DNA of 25,225 nt from Ruminococcus sp. UBA4383 (GTDB lineage Bacteria; Bacillota; Clostridia; Oscillospirales; Ruminococcaceae). The stretch spans positions 1 to 25,225 of the forward strand of contig DGRR01000176.1 of the NCBI GenBank assembly GCA_002389995.1, given 5' to 3'. This document shows, piece by piece, positions 14,751-22,848 of this stretch. Both the position numbers and the translations under genes were made by a program. The notes under the pieces are model-generated. The model worked only from the letters and a program-made list of their open reading frames with translations, was not told the origin of the DNA and did not search any database. The first letter of the stretch is position 1. The number at the start of each line of letters is the position of its first letter.

Positions 14751-17700
14751 ATGAGCAGAAAAAAATTATACGCTGCAATTACTGCCGCAGCTTGTCTTGC
14801 TTCTTCATTTGCGGCTATGCCTCAGATGTTCATGCCCGTGTATGCTTCGGAAATCGTATGCGATACTTTTGAAGTGAACTATGACGGCTGGCACGGAAAT
14901 TCAGAAAATGTTACTGTTACTGCCGAAAATTCAAAGGGCTTCAACGGTTCAAGAGGTATGACCGTTACAGACCGTCAGAGCGCATCAGACGGTGCAGCTT
15001 CCTCAAAAGGTCTGTACCTCAGCGGCGGTGTGAAATATACATACAATATGAAGGTTTACAGCGATACAGATGAAACTTTCCACCTTAATCTTATGTATAA
15101 GGATTTGAATACTGACGAGGAAACTACTGTTGAACTCGCTTCCGTAAATGCGAAGGCAGGCGAATGGACTGATATTTCAGAATCCTATAAAGCCCCCGCA
15201 AATACTTATGAGTACCTTCTCACACTCACAACGGACAGCACCAATGATTTCAAATTCGATGAAGTAAGAGTTACCGGAAAAGTAAGCGCATCTGCTAAGG
15301 CTGCTCCCGAAGGAAAAGGTCTTAAAGATGAATTTGCCGATTACTTCCGTGTAGGTAATATCCTCAACGGCGGTACTGTACAGAACTCCGCAATAACTGC
15401 AAATATCATCAAGGATTTCAACAGTATTGAGTGCGAAAACGAAACAAAGCCCGATGCTACTATTAACTTCTCTAAGTGTCAGGGCAATGAAATTGCTGTG
15501 TCTCTTGACAGGGCAGCGGCTATAATGGATTTCTGTGTTAAGAATGGTATCGGCATGAGAGGTCATACCCTTGTATGGCACAGCCAGACCCCCGGACGTT
15601 TCTTTAAAACTGATTTCAACGATTATGGTCAGTGGGTTGATAAAAATACCATGAATGCCCGTATGGAAAGCTATATCAAAAATATGTTCGGTGCTATCGA
15701 ATCACAGTACCCCGACCTCGACCTCTATGCTTATGATGTCTGCAACGAGTGCGTAAGCGATGACTACAACAGAACTGCCAACGCTGGCGGTGCAAGAGAA
15801 GCAGGCGACAGCAGCGTTCAGGGTCAGGGCGGTAAATCTGCATGGGTACAGGTTTACGGCGATAACAGTTTCGTAAGACAGGCTTTTGTCTATGCAAGAG
15901 AATATGCTCCCAAAGGCTGTGACCTCTACTACAATGACTATAACGAATACTGGGATCACAAGCGTGACTGCATTTATGATATGTGTAAGTCACTTTATGA
16001 TGAAGGCTTGCTTGACGGTGTAGGTATGCAGTCTCATGTTCCCGCTAATGCAACAGGCTTTGCAGGTACGGACTCCTACATAGAAGCCATGTACAAATAT
16101 CTCTCTATCGGCTGTGATGTTCAGGTTACCGAACTTGATATAAGTATTCTCAACGATAACGGTGCTAATTATTCATATACAGACCAAGCCAATAAATATA
16201 AGGCTATCTTTAAAGCCGCTATGGACTGGAATACAAATCCCAAGTCTGACGGCCGTGTTACCGCTGTATGCATATGGGGTCCCAATGATGCAAATTCATG
16301 GCTCAAAGCAGGCAGTAACGCTCTCCTCTATGACAGCAACAATCAGCCCAAAGAAGCTTATAAGGCTCTCACAAGCATGATTCCCGACAGCGAATGGGGC
16401 GACGGCAGCAACTATTCAGGCGGCGGTGAAATCAAAAAACAAGAACCCAATGATTTCGGCTGGTACTTCCAGCACGGTTTCGAGGGTACAACAAATGACT
16501 GGGAACCCAGAGGCGGCACTAAAATCCAGACAAGCGGCAGAACTGCTTATGTAGGTGATGAGGCTCTCCTCGTTCAGGACAGAACTGCTTCATGGAACGG
16601 TGCAAGCTATCCTCTCAGCACAAGGGCTTTCACAGCAGGCGAAACTTACAGCTTCTCTGCTAATGTTGAATATTTTGACGGTGCTGATACCGATACTTTC
16701 ATGATGAAATTACAGTATACAGATGCCAACGGAAAAGCTTGCTATGACGAAATCGCAAGCGCAACCGTTCCGAAAGGTCAGTGGGTTCAGCTCGCAAATT
16801 CTGAGTATACTATCCCCGCAGATGCTTCAAATATGTCAATCTATATCGAGACTGCCGCAAATGATGACGGAGTTTACAATAACTTCTATATTGATGAGGT
16901 TATCGGTGCAGTGGGCGGTACAGGCATACTTGGTGCAGGTCAGCCCGAAATCAAGGACGTAAGCTGCGGTGATGTGAACTTTGACGGTGTTATTGATGTG
17001 TTCGATATGATTGAGGCAAGAAAAGGCTTTGTTGACGGTTTCACAGATGATGACGCTGAAAAATGCGCTGATGTTGACCAGAGCGGAAAAGTTGAAGTAA
17101 ATGACCTCGTTCTCCTTGAAAATTATATTCTCGGTAAAATAGATAAATTCCCCGTTGCAGAAAAGGTTATTGATACAGGAGCTCTTGAGGGTCTCTTCAA
17201 TAACGTTACTATCGCTGACAGCTGGAAAAAAGACGGTGAAAACAATCCCATGACTACTCAGCGTTTCGGTGCTGACCCGGGCTGGATGGTTTATGACGGC
17301 AGACTTTACATCTACACAACCAATGATGCTTTTGAATATTACAATGACGGCAGACTCCAGATTAATACTTACGATTCAGGTACTATAAACTGCGTATCTA
17401 CCGCAGATATGGTGAACTGGACTGACCACGGTGCTATTCCCGTTGCTGATAAAAACGGCAGAACTTCAAATGGTGCTGCAAAATGGGCTGGTGCTGCGTG
17501 GGCTCCCGATGCCTGCTGGAAAATGGTAGACGGTAAACCTAAATTCTTCCTCTATTTCGCAAACAGCGGTGGCGGTATAGGCGTTCTTACTGCTGACAGT
17601 CCCACAGGTCCTTGGACAGACCCCCTCGGACACGCTCTCATTGACTGGAGTACACCCGGCTGTCAGGGCGTTGTATGGATGTTCGACCCCGGTGTATATT

Positions 17701-18647
17701 ACGATGAGGCTACTGATGAAGCTTATATAGCTTTCGGAGGCGGTGTTGACGGAAAAGACAAGGCTAACCCCAAAACAGGCCGTATCGCTAAACTCGGCAA
17801 GGATATGACTTCTATCAGCGGCAACGCAGTAACTATGGAAACTCCTTACCTCTTTGAGGATTCAAGCCTTATCAAAATAAATGATACATGGTATTATTCA
17901 TACTGCACAAACTGGAATGTTCCGTGGGGAAATAATACAAACGGTGTTTCATTCGGCAGCGGTGAAATCTGCTACATGACTTCAAAGAATCCCCTTGGTC
18001 CCTGGACAGGCAGTCAGCTCGCAGGTAAAGTCCTCCCCGGTACAGGCGTTGTGGATAACGGCGGTAATAACCACCACTCAATAATTTCTTTCAAAGACAG
18101 ATACTATGTTGCTTATCATGCCCGCACTCAGGCTCTCCGTATGGGTATAACAGCTATCGACAAAAATAACCCCAATGACCGTTCAAAAGACAGCAAGGAC
18201 GGCAACTACCGTTCAACTCAGATTAATGAAGCTAAATTTGACCCCTCAACAGGTAAAATTTCCTGCGATATAAGCATGAACGGCTGTTCACAGATTGAAA
18301 GCCTTGACCCCTATTCAAAGGTTCAGGCTGAAACAATGTCAAATCAGTCAAAGGGTATAAGCGTAAACGGTCTCCGTGATACTACTGTCAAGGGCGGCAA
18401 GGGCGACTGGATTAAAGTCAGCGGCGCAGACCTCGGCAAAGGTGTAAAAAATATAACTGTAAAGGGCAAGGGCGGTGCAGTTAAATTCTGTGTTGGCTCT
18501 CCTGCGGGTGATGTTATCGGTTATGCAGAGCTTGACGGCTCAATGAAAGAAGTAACCGTTCCCTCAGTTTCATCTGTCAGCGGAAACAAGGATATCTGCC
18601 TTGTATTCAGCGGTGATACAGAACTGGATTATTGGTATTTTTCATAA
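14751..18647 (+). CDS. Cellulosomal xylanase: CBM22-GH10-CBM22-dockerin-GH43-CBM6
   Basis: 1298 residues, ATG nine bases after AAGGAG. Signal peptide 1-32/33; CBM22 about 34-175; GH10 endo-xylanase about 190-547 with acid/base E333 (YDVCNE) and nucleophile E461 (VTELDIS). A second CBM22 lies at about 568-720 and a type I dockerin at 739-800, with calcium loops starting DVNFDG and DVDQSG. The GH43 domain, about 814-1184, has base D842 (GADPGW), D979 (MFDPG) and acid E1036 (LFEDSS). A CBM6-like domain follows to the end. GH10 cuts the xylan backbone; GH43 would release xylose or arabinose from the fragments. The dockerin in mid-chain would attach the enzyme to a cohesin scaffold, exposing catalytic arms on both sides. 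All catalytic residues I looked for are present. It ends before a strong terminator, so it is a single-gene unit with an upstream shared element. Confidence 0.93.
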   Translation: MSRKKLYAAITAAACLASSFAAMPQMFMPVYASEIVCDTFEVNYDGWHGNSENVTVTAENSKGFNGSRGMTVTDRQSASDGAASSKGLYLSGGVKYTYNMKVYSDTDETFHLNLMYKDLNTDEETTVELASVNAKAGEWTDISESYKAPANTYEYLLTLTTDSTNDFKFDEVRVTGKVSASAKAAPEGKGLKDEFADYFRVGNILNGGTVQNSAITANIIKDFNSIECENETKPDATINFSKCQGNEIAVSLDRAAAIMDFCVKNGIGMRGHTLVWHSQTPGRFFKTDFNDYGQWVDKNTMNARMESYIKNMFGAIESQYPDLDLYAYDVCNECVSDDYNRTANAGGAREAGDSSVQGQGGKSAWVQVYGDNSFVRQAFVYAREYAPKGCDLYYNDYNEYWDHKRDCIYDMCKSLYDEGLLDGVGMQSHVPANATGFAGTDSYIEAMYKYLSIGCDVQVTELDISILNDNGANYSYTDQANKYKAIFKAAMDWNTNPKSDGRVTAVCIWGPNDANSWLKAGSNALLYDSNNQPKEAYKALTSMIPDSEWGDGSNYSGGGEIKKQEPNDFGWYFQHGFEGTTNDWEPRGGTKIQTSGRTAYVGDEALLVQDRTASWNGASYPLSTRAFTAGETYSFSANVEYFDGADTDTFMMKLQYTDANGKACYDEIASATVPKGQWVQLANSEYTIPADASNMSIYIETAANDDGVYNNFYIDEVIGAVGGTGILGAGQPEIKDVSCGDVNFDGVIDVFDMIEARKGFVDGFTDDDAEKCADVDQSGKVEVNDLVLLENYILGKIDKFPVAEKVIDTGALEGLFNNVTIADSWKKDGENNPMTTQRFGADPGWMVYDGRLYIYTTNDAFEYYNDGRLQINTYDSGTINCVSTADMVNWTDHGAIPVADKNGRTSNGAAKWAGAAWAPDACWKMVDGKPKFFLYFANSGGGIGVLTADSPTGPWTDPLGHALIDWSTPGCQGVVWMFDPGVYYDEATDEAYIAFGGGVDGKDKANPKTGRIAKLGKDMTSISGNAVTMETPYLFEDSSLIKINDTWYYSYCTNWNVPWGNNTNGVSFGSGEICYMTSKNPLGPWTGSQLAGKVLPGTGVVDNGGNNHHSIISFKDRYYVAYHARTQALRMGITAIDKNNPNDRSKDSKDGNYRSTQINEAKFDPSTGKISCDISMNGCSQIESLDPYSKVQAETMSNQSKGISVNGLRDTTVKGGKGDWIKVSGADLGKGVKNITVKGKGGAVKFCVGSPAGDVIGYAELDGSMKEVTVPSVSSVSGNKDICLVFSGDTELDYWYFS

Positions 18648-18729
18648 GCTTATTACTGTTGTCCGCTATCTGCACAACGGCGGATTAATGGTATAAATAA
18701 AAAATTATTTGTAAGGGTAGACAAATCAG

Positions 18730-18767
18730 AAAACAGTCGTGTTGGGTACACGGCTGTTTTTCTTTTT
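18730..18767 (+). terminator. Terminator after the GH10-GH43 gene
   Basis: A 13-base stem with one G-T pair: AAAACAGTCGTGT against ACACGGCTGTTTT, loop TGGGT, followed by TCTTTTT. It ends about 80 bases after the stop and separates the two xylanase genes into independent transcripts. Confidence 0.85.
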
Positions 18768-18784
18768 AACTTATATTCATTTTG

Positions 18785-18801
18785 TCCACCAAATCTGCAA
18801 A
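18785..18801 (+). promoter_or_regulatory. Shared 17-base upstream element, copy 2 (GH30-CE1 gene)
   Basis: TCCACCAAATCTGCAAA, identical to the copy at 14646-14662 and likewise seven bases ahead of the -35 box. The stretch outside the element is clearly diverged, so this does not look like a recent duplication of the whole region. Confidence 0.75.
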
Positions 18802-18808
18802 AAAGGGG

Positions 18809-18837
18809 TTGTAAACTTTTTGTGAACATGATATTAT
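18809..18837 (+). promoter_or_regulatory. Promoter of the GH30-CE1 gene
   Basis: TTGTAA at 18809-18814, 17-base spacer with TGAACA at the same place as in the GH10-GH43 promoter, TATTAT at 18832-18837. Both boxes are weaker than in the housekeeping genes nearby. Confidence 0.7.
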
Positions 18838-18892
18838 TATTACAGTGATTGGTTCGATTAAATACAAATAATTACAAATGAGGAGTGATTTT

Positions 18893-21823
18893 ATGAATTT
18901 TAAGAAAATAACAGTAAGAATTATTTCATCTTTCACAGCAGCAGCACTGGCTGTCACAGGCTTTTCAATGATTCCTGCAATTGATGCCAATGCCGCTGAT
19001 GTTGTTACGGTTGATACTACTACCACATATCAGACTATAAGGGGATTCGGCGGTATAAATCTCCCCGACTGGATTTCACAGGGCGATATGACTGACGCTC
19101 AGGTTCAGAAAGCTTTCGGTAACGGCAAGGACGAGCTTGGTCTTACTATCCTGAGAATTTATTGCAGTGATGACAGCAGTGCATGGTCAAGAGCAGTTCC
19201 TACCGCCAAACGTGCGCAGGCTCTCGGTGCTACAATTTTCGCTACTCCGTGGAATCCTCCTGCTGCTATCAGAAATACAGTAAACGGCGGTATTACGGGC
19301 GGTAAGTATCAGCTCAAAAAAGACAAGTGGGCTGACTATGCAAAACATTTAAACAGCTTTGTTAAATATATCGAGGGTCAGGGCATAAACCTCTATTCCA
19401 TTTCAGTTCAGAATGAACCCGATTACGCAGAGGACTGGACTTACTGGTCTCCCAGTGACCTTGCAAGCTTTATCGCTCAGTACGGTAAATCCGTTACATC
19501 AGGCACTAAGGCTAAACTCATGTCCCCCGAAAGCTTCCAGTACCGCAAGGATATCTATAATACGATTTTCAGCAATCCGCAGGCTCTCGCAAATACCGAC
19601 CTTTTCGGTACTCATTTCTACGGAACTCAGCGCAGTCAGATGGATTTCCCGACTATCGAAAACAGCGGAAAAGAACTCTGGATGACAGAAGTCTACGTTC
19701 CCGACAGTAACTCCGATGCAGATACTTATCCGCAGGCTCTCAAAGTATCCGAAAATATCCATGACGGTCTTGTTGTCGGCGGTCTTAACGCCTATGTATG
19801 GTGGTACATAAGAAGAAGTTACGGTCCTATGAAGGAAAACGGTCAGATAAGTAAAAGAGGCTACTGTATGGCTCAGTACAGTAAATTCGTCCGCCCCGGC
19901 GATGTCAGAATTGATGCAACGGAGATGCCTGCAAAAGATGTTCGTGTTTCCGCTTACAAGAATAACAAGAATCAGGTTACTGTTGTTGCCATAAATGAAA
20001 GTTCGGAAGGCTATGCACAGAAGTTCAATATCGGCAGCGGTGAGAAAATTGTTGATGTTGACCGTTACAGAACTTCTGCAAACGAAAACCTCGCCCTTAC
20101 CGAAAATCTCGAAAATGATGGCAGCGGTTTCTTTGCACAGCTCCCTGCAAACAGCGTTTCTACATTCGTTATCTCCCTTGAGGGCAGCGGTAAAACTCCC
20201 GAACCTGAAAAAGATGAAAACGGCTACTATTTCCATGATACTTTTGAGGGTACTGTCTCAGACTGGAAAGCAAGAGGAAGCGCATCTGTAACTCTCAGCG
20301 GCAGAACTGCTTATGAGGGTAAGGAATCTCTCCTCGTTCAGGAAAGAACTTCTACATGGCACGGCGGTACTAAGTCTCTTGATACAAAAACTTTCGTTCC
20401 AGGTCAGAAGTACAGTTTCAGTTCAGATGTTATGTACTTTGACGGTGAAACAACTGAGAATTTCTTCATGAAACTCCAATATAAAGGCTCTGACAACGAA
20501 GTACATTATTCAACTATCGCTCAGGGTACTGCTGTTAAAGGCAACTGGCTGCACCTCGCTAATACAAGCTATGAAATCCCCGCAGGCGCAACAGATGTTC
20601 AGCTTTACGTTGAAACAGAATCAGGTACTCAGAATTTCTATATTGATGATGCAGTAGGCGCACCCGAAGGTACTGTTATAGCAGGGGCTGCACCTGTTGA
20701 ACCTCCCACAGAAGCTCCCACCGAAGCCCCGACAGAAGCTCCCACCGAAAAGCCCACAGAAGAAGTTGTAAATTTCACTCTCGGTGATATAAATAATGAC
20801 GGTGCAGTTGATGTATTCGATATGATTGAAGCAAGAAAGGGTCTTGCGGACGGCGGATTTTTTGAAGGTTCACGCTCTTTCCGTGCCGCAGATGTAAACA
20901 GTGACGGAGATTTTAACGTTGCTGATGTTACTCTCATTCAGGAGTATATTCTGGGTCAAAAAAAAAATTTTCCGATAAATGAAAGTTCTTCAAAAAATTT
21001 GACTATGGCAGAGTATACCGCAAAAATTTCTTCACAGCTTGTTGAACGTGAATCTGCTGACGACAGAACCGAAAAAGCAGGCGTTGCCTATGGTACTGTA
21101 AAAAAAGACAGCTATTGGTCAACTACCTGCAACAGACAGAAAAATTTCAATATCCTCCTCCCTGCAAATTACAGCGAGAATAAAAAATATCCCGTACTTT
21201 ATGCTATGCACGGATACTGGCAGAGTCCCGATACTTTCACTGATACTTCCGACCAGAATCTCAATATGCGTGCGCTTATAGGAAATGCTGTTGCGGCAGG
21301 CGAGGCGGAAGATATGATAGTAGTGTGTCCCGATATCTATTCGAGTGCCACTCAGCCCGCCTGCACCGCTATGGACGATATAAACAATGCCGCTTATGAT
21401 AATTTCATAAACGACCTCACCAAAGACCTTATGCCCTATATCGAAAAGAATTATTCCGTTAAAACAGGCAGAGACAATACTGCTATAACAGGCTTTTCAA
21501 TGGGCGGCAGAGAATCCCTTATAATCGGCATGAAACGCCCCGATTTATTCGGATATGTAGGTGCTATATGCCCTGCACCTGGTGTTCATGAAGTCGTAAG
21601 CATGGCGGATTTCAAATATGGTGCGGTTGAACCTTATTTCCTTCTCCTTACGGGAGGCAGTAATGATACGGTTGTCTATAATACCCCTGCGGGCTATCAT
21701 GACGACCTCACTCAGAATGGTGTCCCTCATATATGGCACTATGTAACAGGCGGATATCACGGTGGAAACAGCATGAGCGCACATCTCTATAATTTCGTCC
21801 GCTGGATATTCAAAGCCAATTAA
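18893..21823 (+). CDS. Cellulosomal glucuronoxylanase-esterase: GH30-CBM22-dockerin-CE1
   Basis: 976 residues from ATG 18893, seven bases after AGGAG. Signal peptide 1-34 (ANA-A). GH30 about 36-430 has acid/base E175 (SVQNEPDY), nucleophile E266 (WMTEVYVP) and WWYIRRSYG at 304-312; in subfamily 8 an arginine in this loop holds the 4-O-methylglucuronic acid side chain, so it should cut xylan next to that substituent. CBM22 is about 444-590. A TEAP-repeat linker leads to a type I dockerin (about 630-695, loops starting DINNDG and DVNSDG). The CE1 esterase, about 705-976, has nucleophile S869 (GFSMGG), probable D925 and H956 (GGYHGG); feruloyl ester removal is most likely, acetyl possible. The second enzyme complements the upstream GH10-GH43 protein. 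Their CBM22 and dockerin modules are close relatives. Confidence 0.93.
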   Translation: MNFKKITVRIISSFTAAALAVTGFSMIPAIDANAADVVTVDTTTTYQTIRGFGGINLPDWISQGDMTDAQVQKAFGNGKDELGLTILRIYCSDDSSAWSRAVPTAKRAQALGATIFATPWNPPAAIRNTVNGGITGGKYQLKKDKWADYAKHLNSFVKYIEGQGINLYSISVQNEPDYAEDWTYWSPSDLASFIAQYGKSVTSGTKAKLMSPESFQYRKDIYNTIFSNPQALANTDLFGTHFYGTQRSQMDFPTIENSGKELWMTEVYVPDSNSDADTYPQALKVSENIHDGLVVGGLNAYVWWYIRRSYGPMKENGQISKRGYCMAQYSKFVRPGDVRIDATEMPAKDVRVSAYKNNKNQVTVVAINESSEGYAQKFNIGSGEKIVDVDRYRTSANENLALTENLENDGSGFFAQLPANSVSTFVISLEGSGKTPEPEKDENGYYFHDTFEGTVSDWKARGSASVTLSGRTAYEGKESLLVQERTSTWHGGTKSLDTKTFVPGQKYSFSSDVMYFDGETTENFFMKLQYKGSDNEVHYSTIAQGTAVKGNWLHLANTSYEIPAGATDVQLYVETESGTQNFYIDDAVGAPEGTVIAGAAPVEPPTEAPTEAPTEAPTEKPTEEVVNFTLGDINNDGAVDVFDMIEARKGLADGGFFEGSRSFRAADVNSDGDFNVADVTLIQEYILGQKKNFPINESSSKNLTMAEYTAKISSQLVERESADDRTEKAGVAYGTVKKDSYWSTTCNRQKNFNILLPANYSENKKYPVLYAMHGYWQSPDTFTDTSDQNLNMRALIGNAVAAGEAEDMIVVCPDIYSSATQPACTAMDDINNAAYDNFINDLTKDLMPYIEKNYSVKTGRDNTAITGFSMGGRESLIIGMKRPDLFGYVGAICPAPGVHEVVSMADFKYGAVEPYFLLLTGGSNDTVVYNTPAGYHDDLTQNGVPHIWHYVTGGYHGGNSMSAHLYNFVRWIFKAN
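20701..20763 (+). repeat. Short tandem repeat coding a TEAP linker
   Basis: Four to five imperfect 12-base units (CCCACAGAAGCT-like) encode Pro-Thr-Glu-Ala steps ending EKPTEE, just before the dockerin. Such PT linkers join modules in secreted enzymes. Confidence 0.85.
20958..20967 (+). repeat. A10 homopolymer at the dockerin-CE1 junction
   Basis: Ten consecutive A within codons for QKKN, directly after the second dockerin helix, followed by TTTT. Gain or loss of one A would put a stop codon within eight codons in either case (TGA or TAA). Confidence 0.8.
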
Positions 21824-21851
21824 TTAAGAAATCTTCAGATCATCCCTCATA

Positions 21852-21888
21852 GACCGACTGTATTAAAAAATGCAGTCGGTCATTGTTT
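21852..21888 (+). terminator. Terminator after the GH30-CE1 gene
   Basis: A 9-base stem GACCGACTG with CAGTCGGTC around an A/T-rich loop, followed by ATTGTTTTA. It is of moderate strength on the plus strand. On the minus strand there is no T tail, so it is a poor ending for the Nudix gene. Confidence 0.65.
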
Positions 21889-22691
21889 TACAGGATAAAT
21901 TCACTTTGTATGGCTTTCTTTCTGTAAAGCCTTGACGGGCGGTGTCCCGCACCCCTTTCAATTTCGTCAGTTTCTTCAACGTAGGGGAGTATTTTCCTCC
22001 TGAAATTAGCCATAAGAAGTTTCTTTTCAAGAATCATTTCATATATCTGCTGTAACTGTGTGAGAGTGAATCCTTCGGGCAGAAATCTGAATGCCGCATA
22101 CGGCTGGTCAAGACTGTTTTTCAGACTGAGAAATGCCCGCACAATTATTTCTGCATGGTCAAATGCAAGGCTTGTTTTCGGAATATATGCCTTTTCATAC
22201 TGATTATATAATTCATTCTGATTGTTCATCATCACTTCCGAACGGTATTCATTTCCGTAATCATCTGTCAGAATAAGCAGATAATGATTTTCATTTTCCT
22301 GAATCCTTACTTTGTACCATGAAGCGTTTTCATCTGTTACCATATCGGAATATTCGGCTATTGTCCAGTAACAACAGGAAATTATCCAGCCACGGGGGTC
22401 ACGTCCGAATCTCGAAAGATTGCATAAAAGCGAAAGCGGTAAATCGCTCAGACCTGTTTTCTCCTTTAATTTTCTTTCGGCAGTTTCTTCTATTGTTTCC
22501 TCACGGCAGCAGAATCCCCCCGGCAAAGACAACATACCCATAAAAGGCGGTTCTTTGCGCTTTATCAGAAGTACGGAAAGTTCAGGGGCTGAAAGATGCC
22601 TGTAACTTTCACGGGAACTCTTTCTCGCTGTGAATACCACTATGTCTGCGGCTACTGACGGACGGTCATATTGTGAAATATCATATGTCAT
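21888..22691 (-). CDS. NrtR-type regulator: degenerate Nudix domain plus winged helix
   Basis: 267 residues from ATG 22691, seven bases after AAAGGAG; two nearer or earlier ATGs are badly spaced. The N-terminal 150 residues are a Nudix fold. The Nudix box at about 58-81 starts GGFCCREETIEET but reads RKLKEKTGL where active enzymes have REUxEExGU, so two conserved acidic positions are lysine. The C-terminal part (about 190-267) carries LPEGFTLTQLQQIYEMIL, NFRRKIL and a basic RPSRLYR end, the usual winged-helix of NrtR regulators. NrtR proteins bind ADP-ribose or similar ligands and repress NAD-synthesis or sugar genes; the altered box suggests sensing without hydrolysis. No NAD genes are nearby, so its targets are elsewhere. 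Confidence 0.85.
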   Translation of the reverse strand: MTYDISQYDRPSVAADIVVFTARKSSRESYRHLSAPELSVLLIKRKEPPFMGMLSLPGGFCCREETIEETAERKLKEKTGLSDLPLSLLCNLSRFGRDPRGWIISCCYWTIAEYSDMVTDENASWYKVRIQENENHYLLILTDDYGNEYRSEVMMNNQNELYNQYEKAYIPKTSLAFDHAEIIVRAFLSLKNSLDQPYAAFRFLPEGFTLTQLQQIYEMILEKKLLMANFRRKILPYVEETDEIERGAGHRPSRLYRKKAIQSEFIL

Positions 22692-22720
22692 GTTCATTCT
22701 CCTTTGATAATACTTTATTA

Positions 22721-22749
22721 ATAATAACATAAATCTGCATTTTCGTCAA
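22721..22749 (-). promoter_or_regulatory. Promoter of the Nudix regulator gene
   Basis: Minus strand: TTGACG at 22749-22744, 17-base spacer, TATTAT at 22726-22721, about 30 bases ahead of the start codon. Confidence 0.75.
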
Positions 22750-22768
22750 GCAATATTTTAATATGCTC

Positions 22769-22797
22769 TTGACTTTTCTGACGCAATATGCTAAAAT
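22769..22797 (+). promoter_or_regulatory. Promoter of the alpha/beta hydrolase gene
   Basis: TTGACT at 22769-22774, 17-base spacer, TAAAAT at 22792-22797. It is divergent from the Nudix regulator promoter, with their -35 boxes 19 bases apart. Confidence 0.8.
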
Positions 22798-22848
22798 ATA
22801 TCTTGTCAGAAGTTTGTCTTATTGCCATTTTTAATTGAGGTGAAAAAA

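Noticed and set aside
14561..14752. 64-residue N-terminal extension of the SAM methyltransferase
   Set aside because: It would be coded by the promoter and the shared upstream element; the ATG at 14560 has its own ribosome site and starts at the conserved domain.
18663..18690. TCCGC/GCGGA inverted repeat just after the GH10-GH43 gene
   Set aside because: Only five pairs with a long loop and no T run; the strong terminator at 18730-18767 is the better explanation for transcript ending.
19499..20236. 245-codon open frame on the minus strand
   Set aside because: It is antisense to the GH30 domain, which carries both catalytic glutamates in the plus frame.
20958..20967. A10 run as a sequencing error or broken gene
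   Set aside because: The frame is intact across the run and continues into a complete CE1 domain with its catalytic residues, so no frameshift is present as given.
22731..22739. AAATCTGCA, matching the core of the shared xylanase element, upstream of the Nudix regulator
   Set aside because: Only 9 of 17 bases match, the flanks differ, and it lies within the promoter spacer rather than ahead of the -35 box. AATCTGCAAA also occurs at 6131-6140 inside the FkbM coding region, so the core alone can arise by chance.
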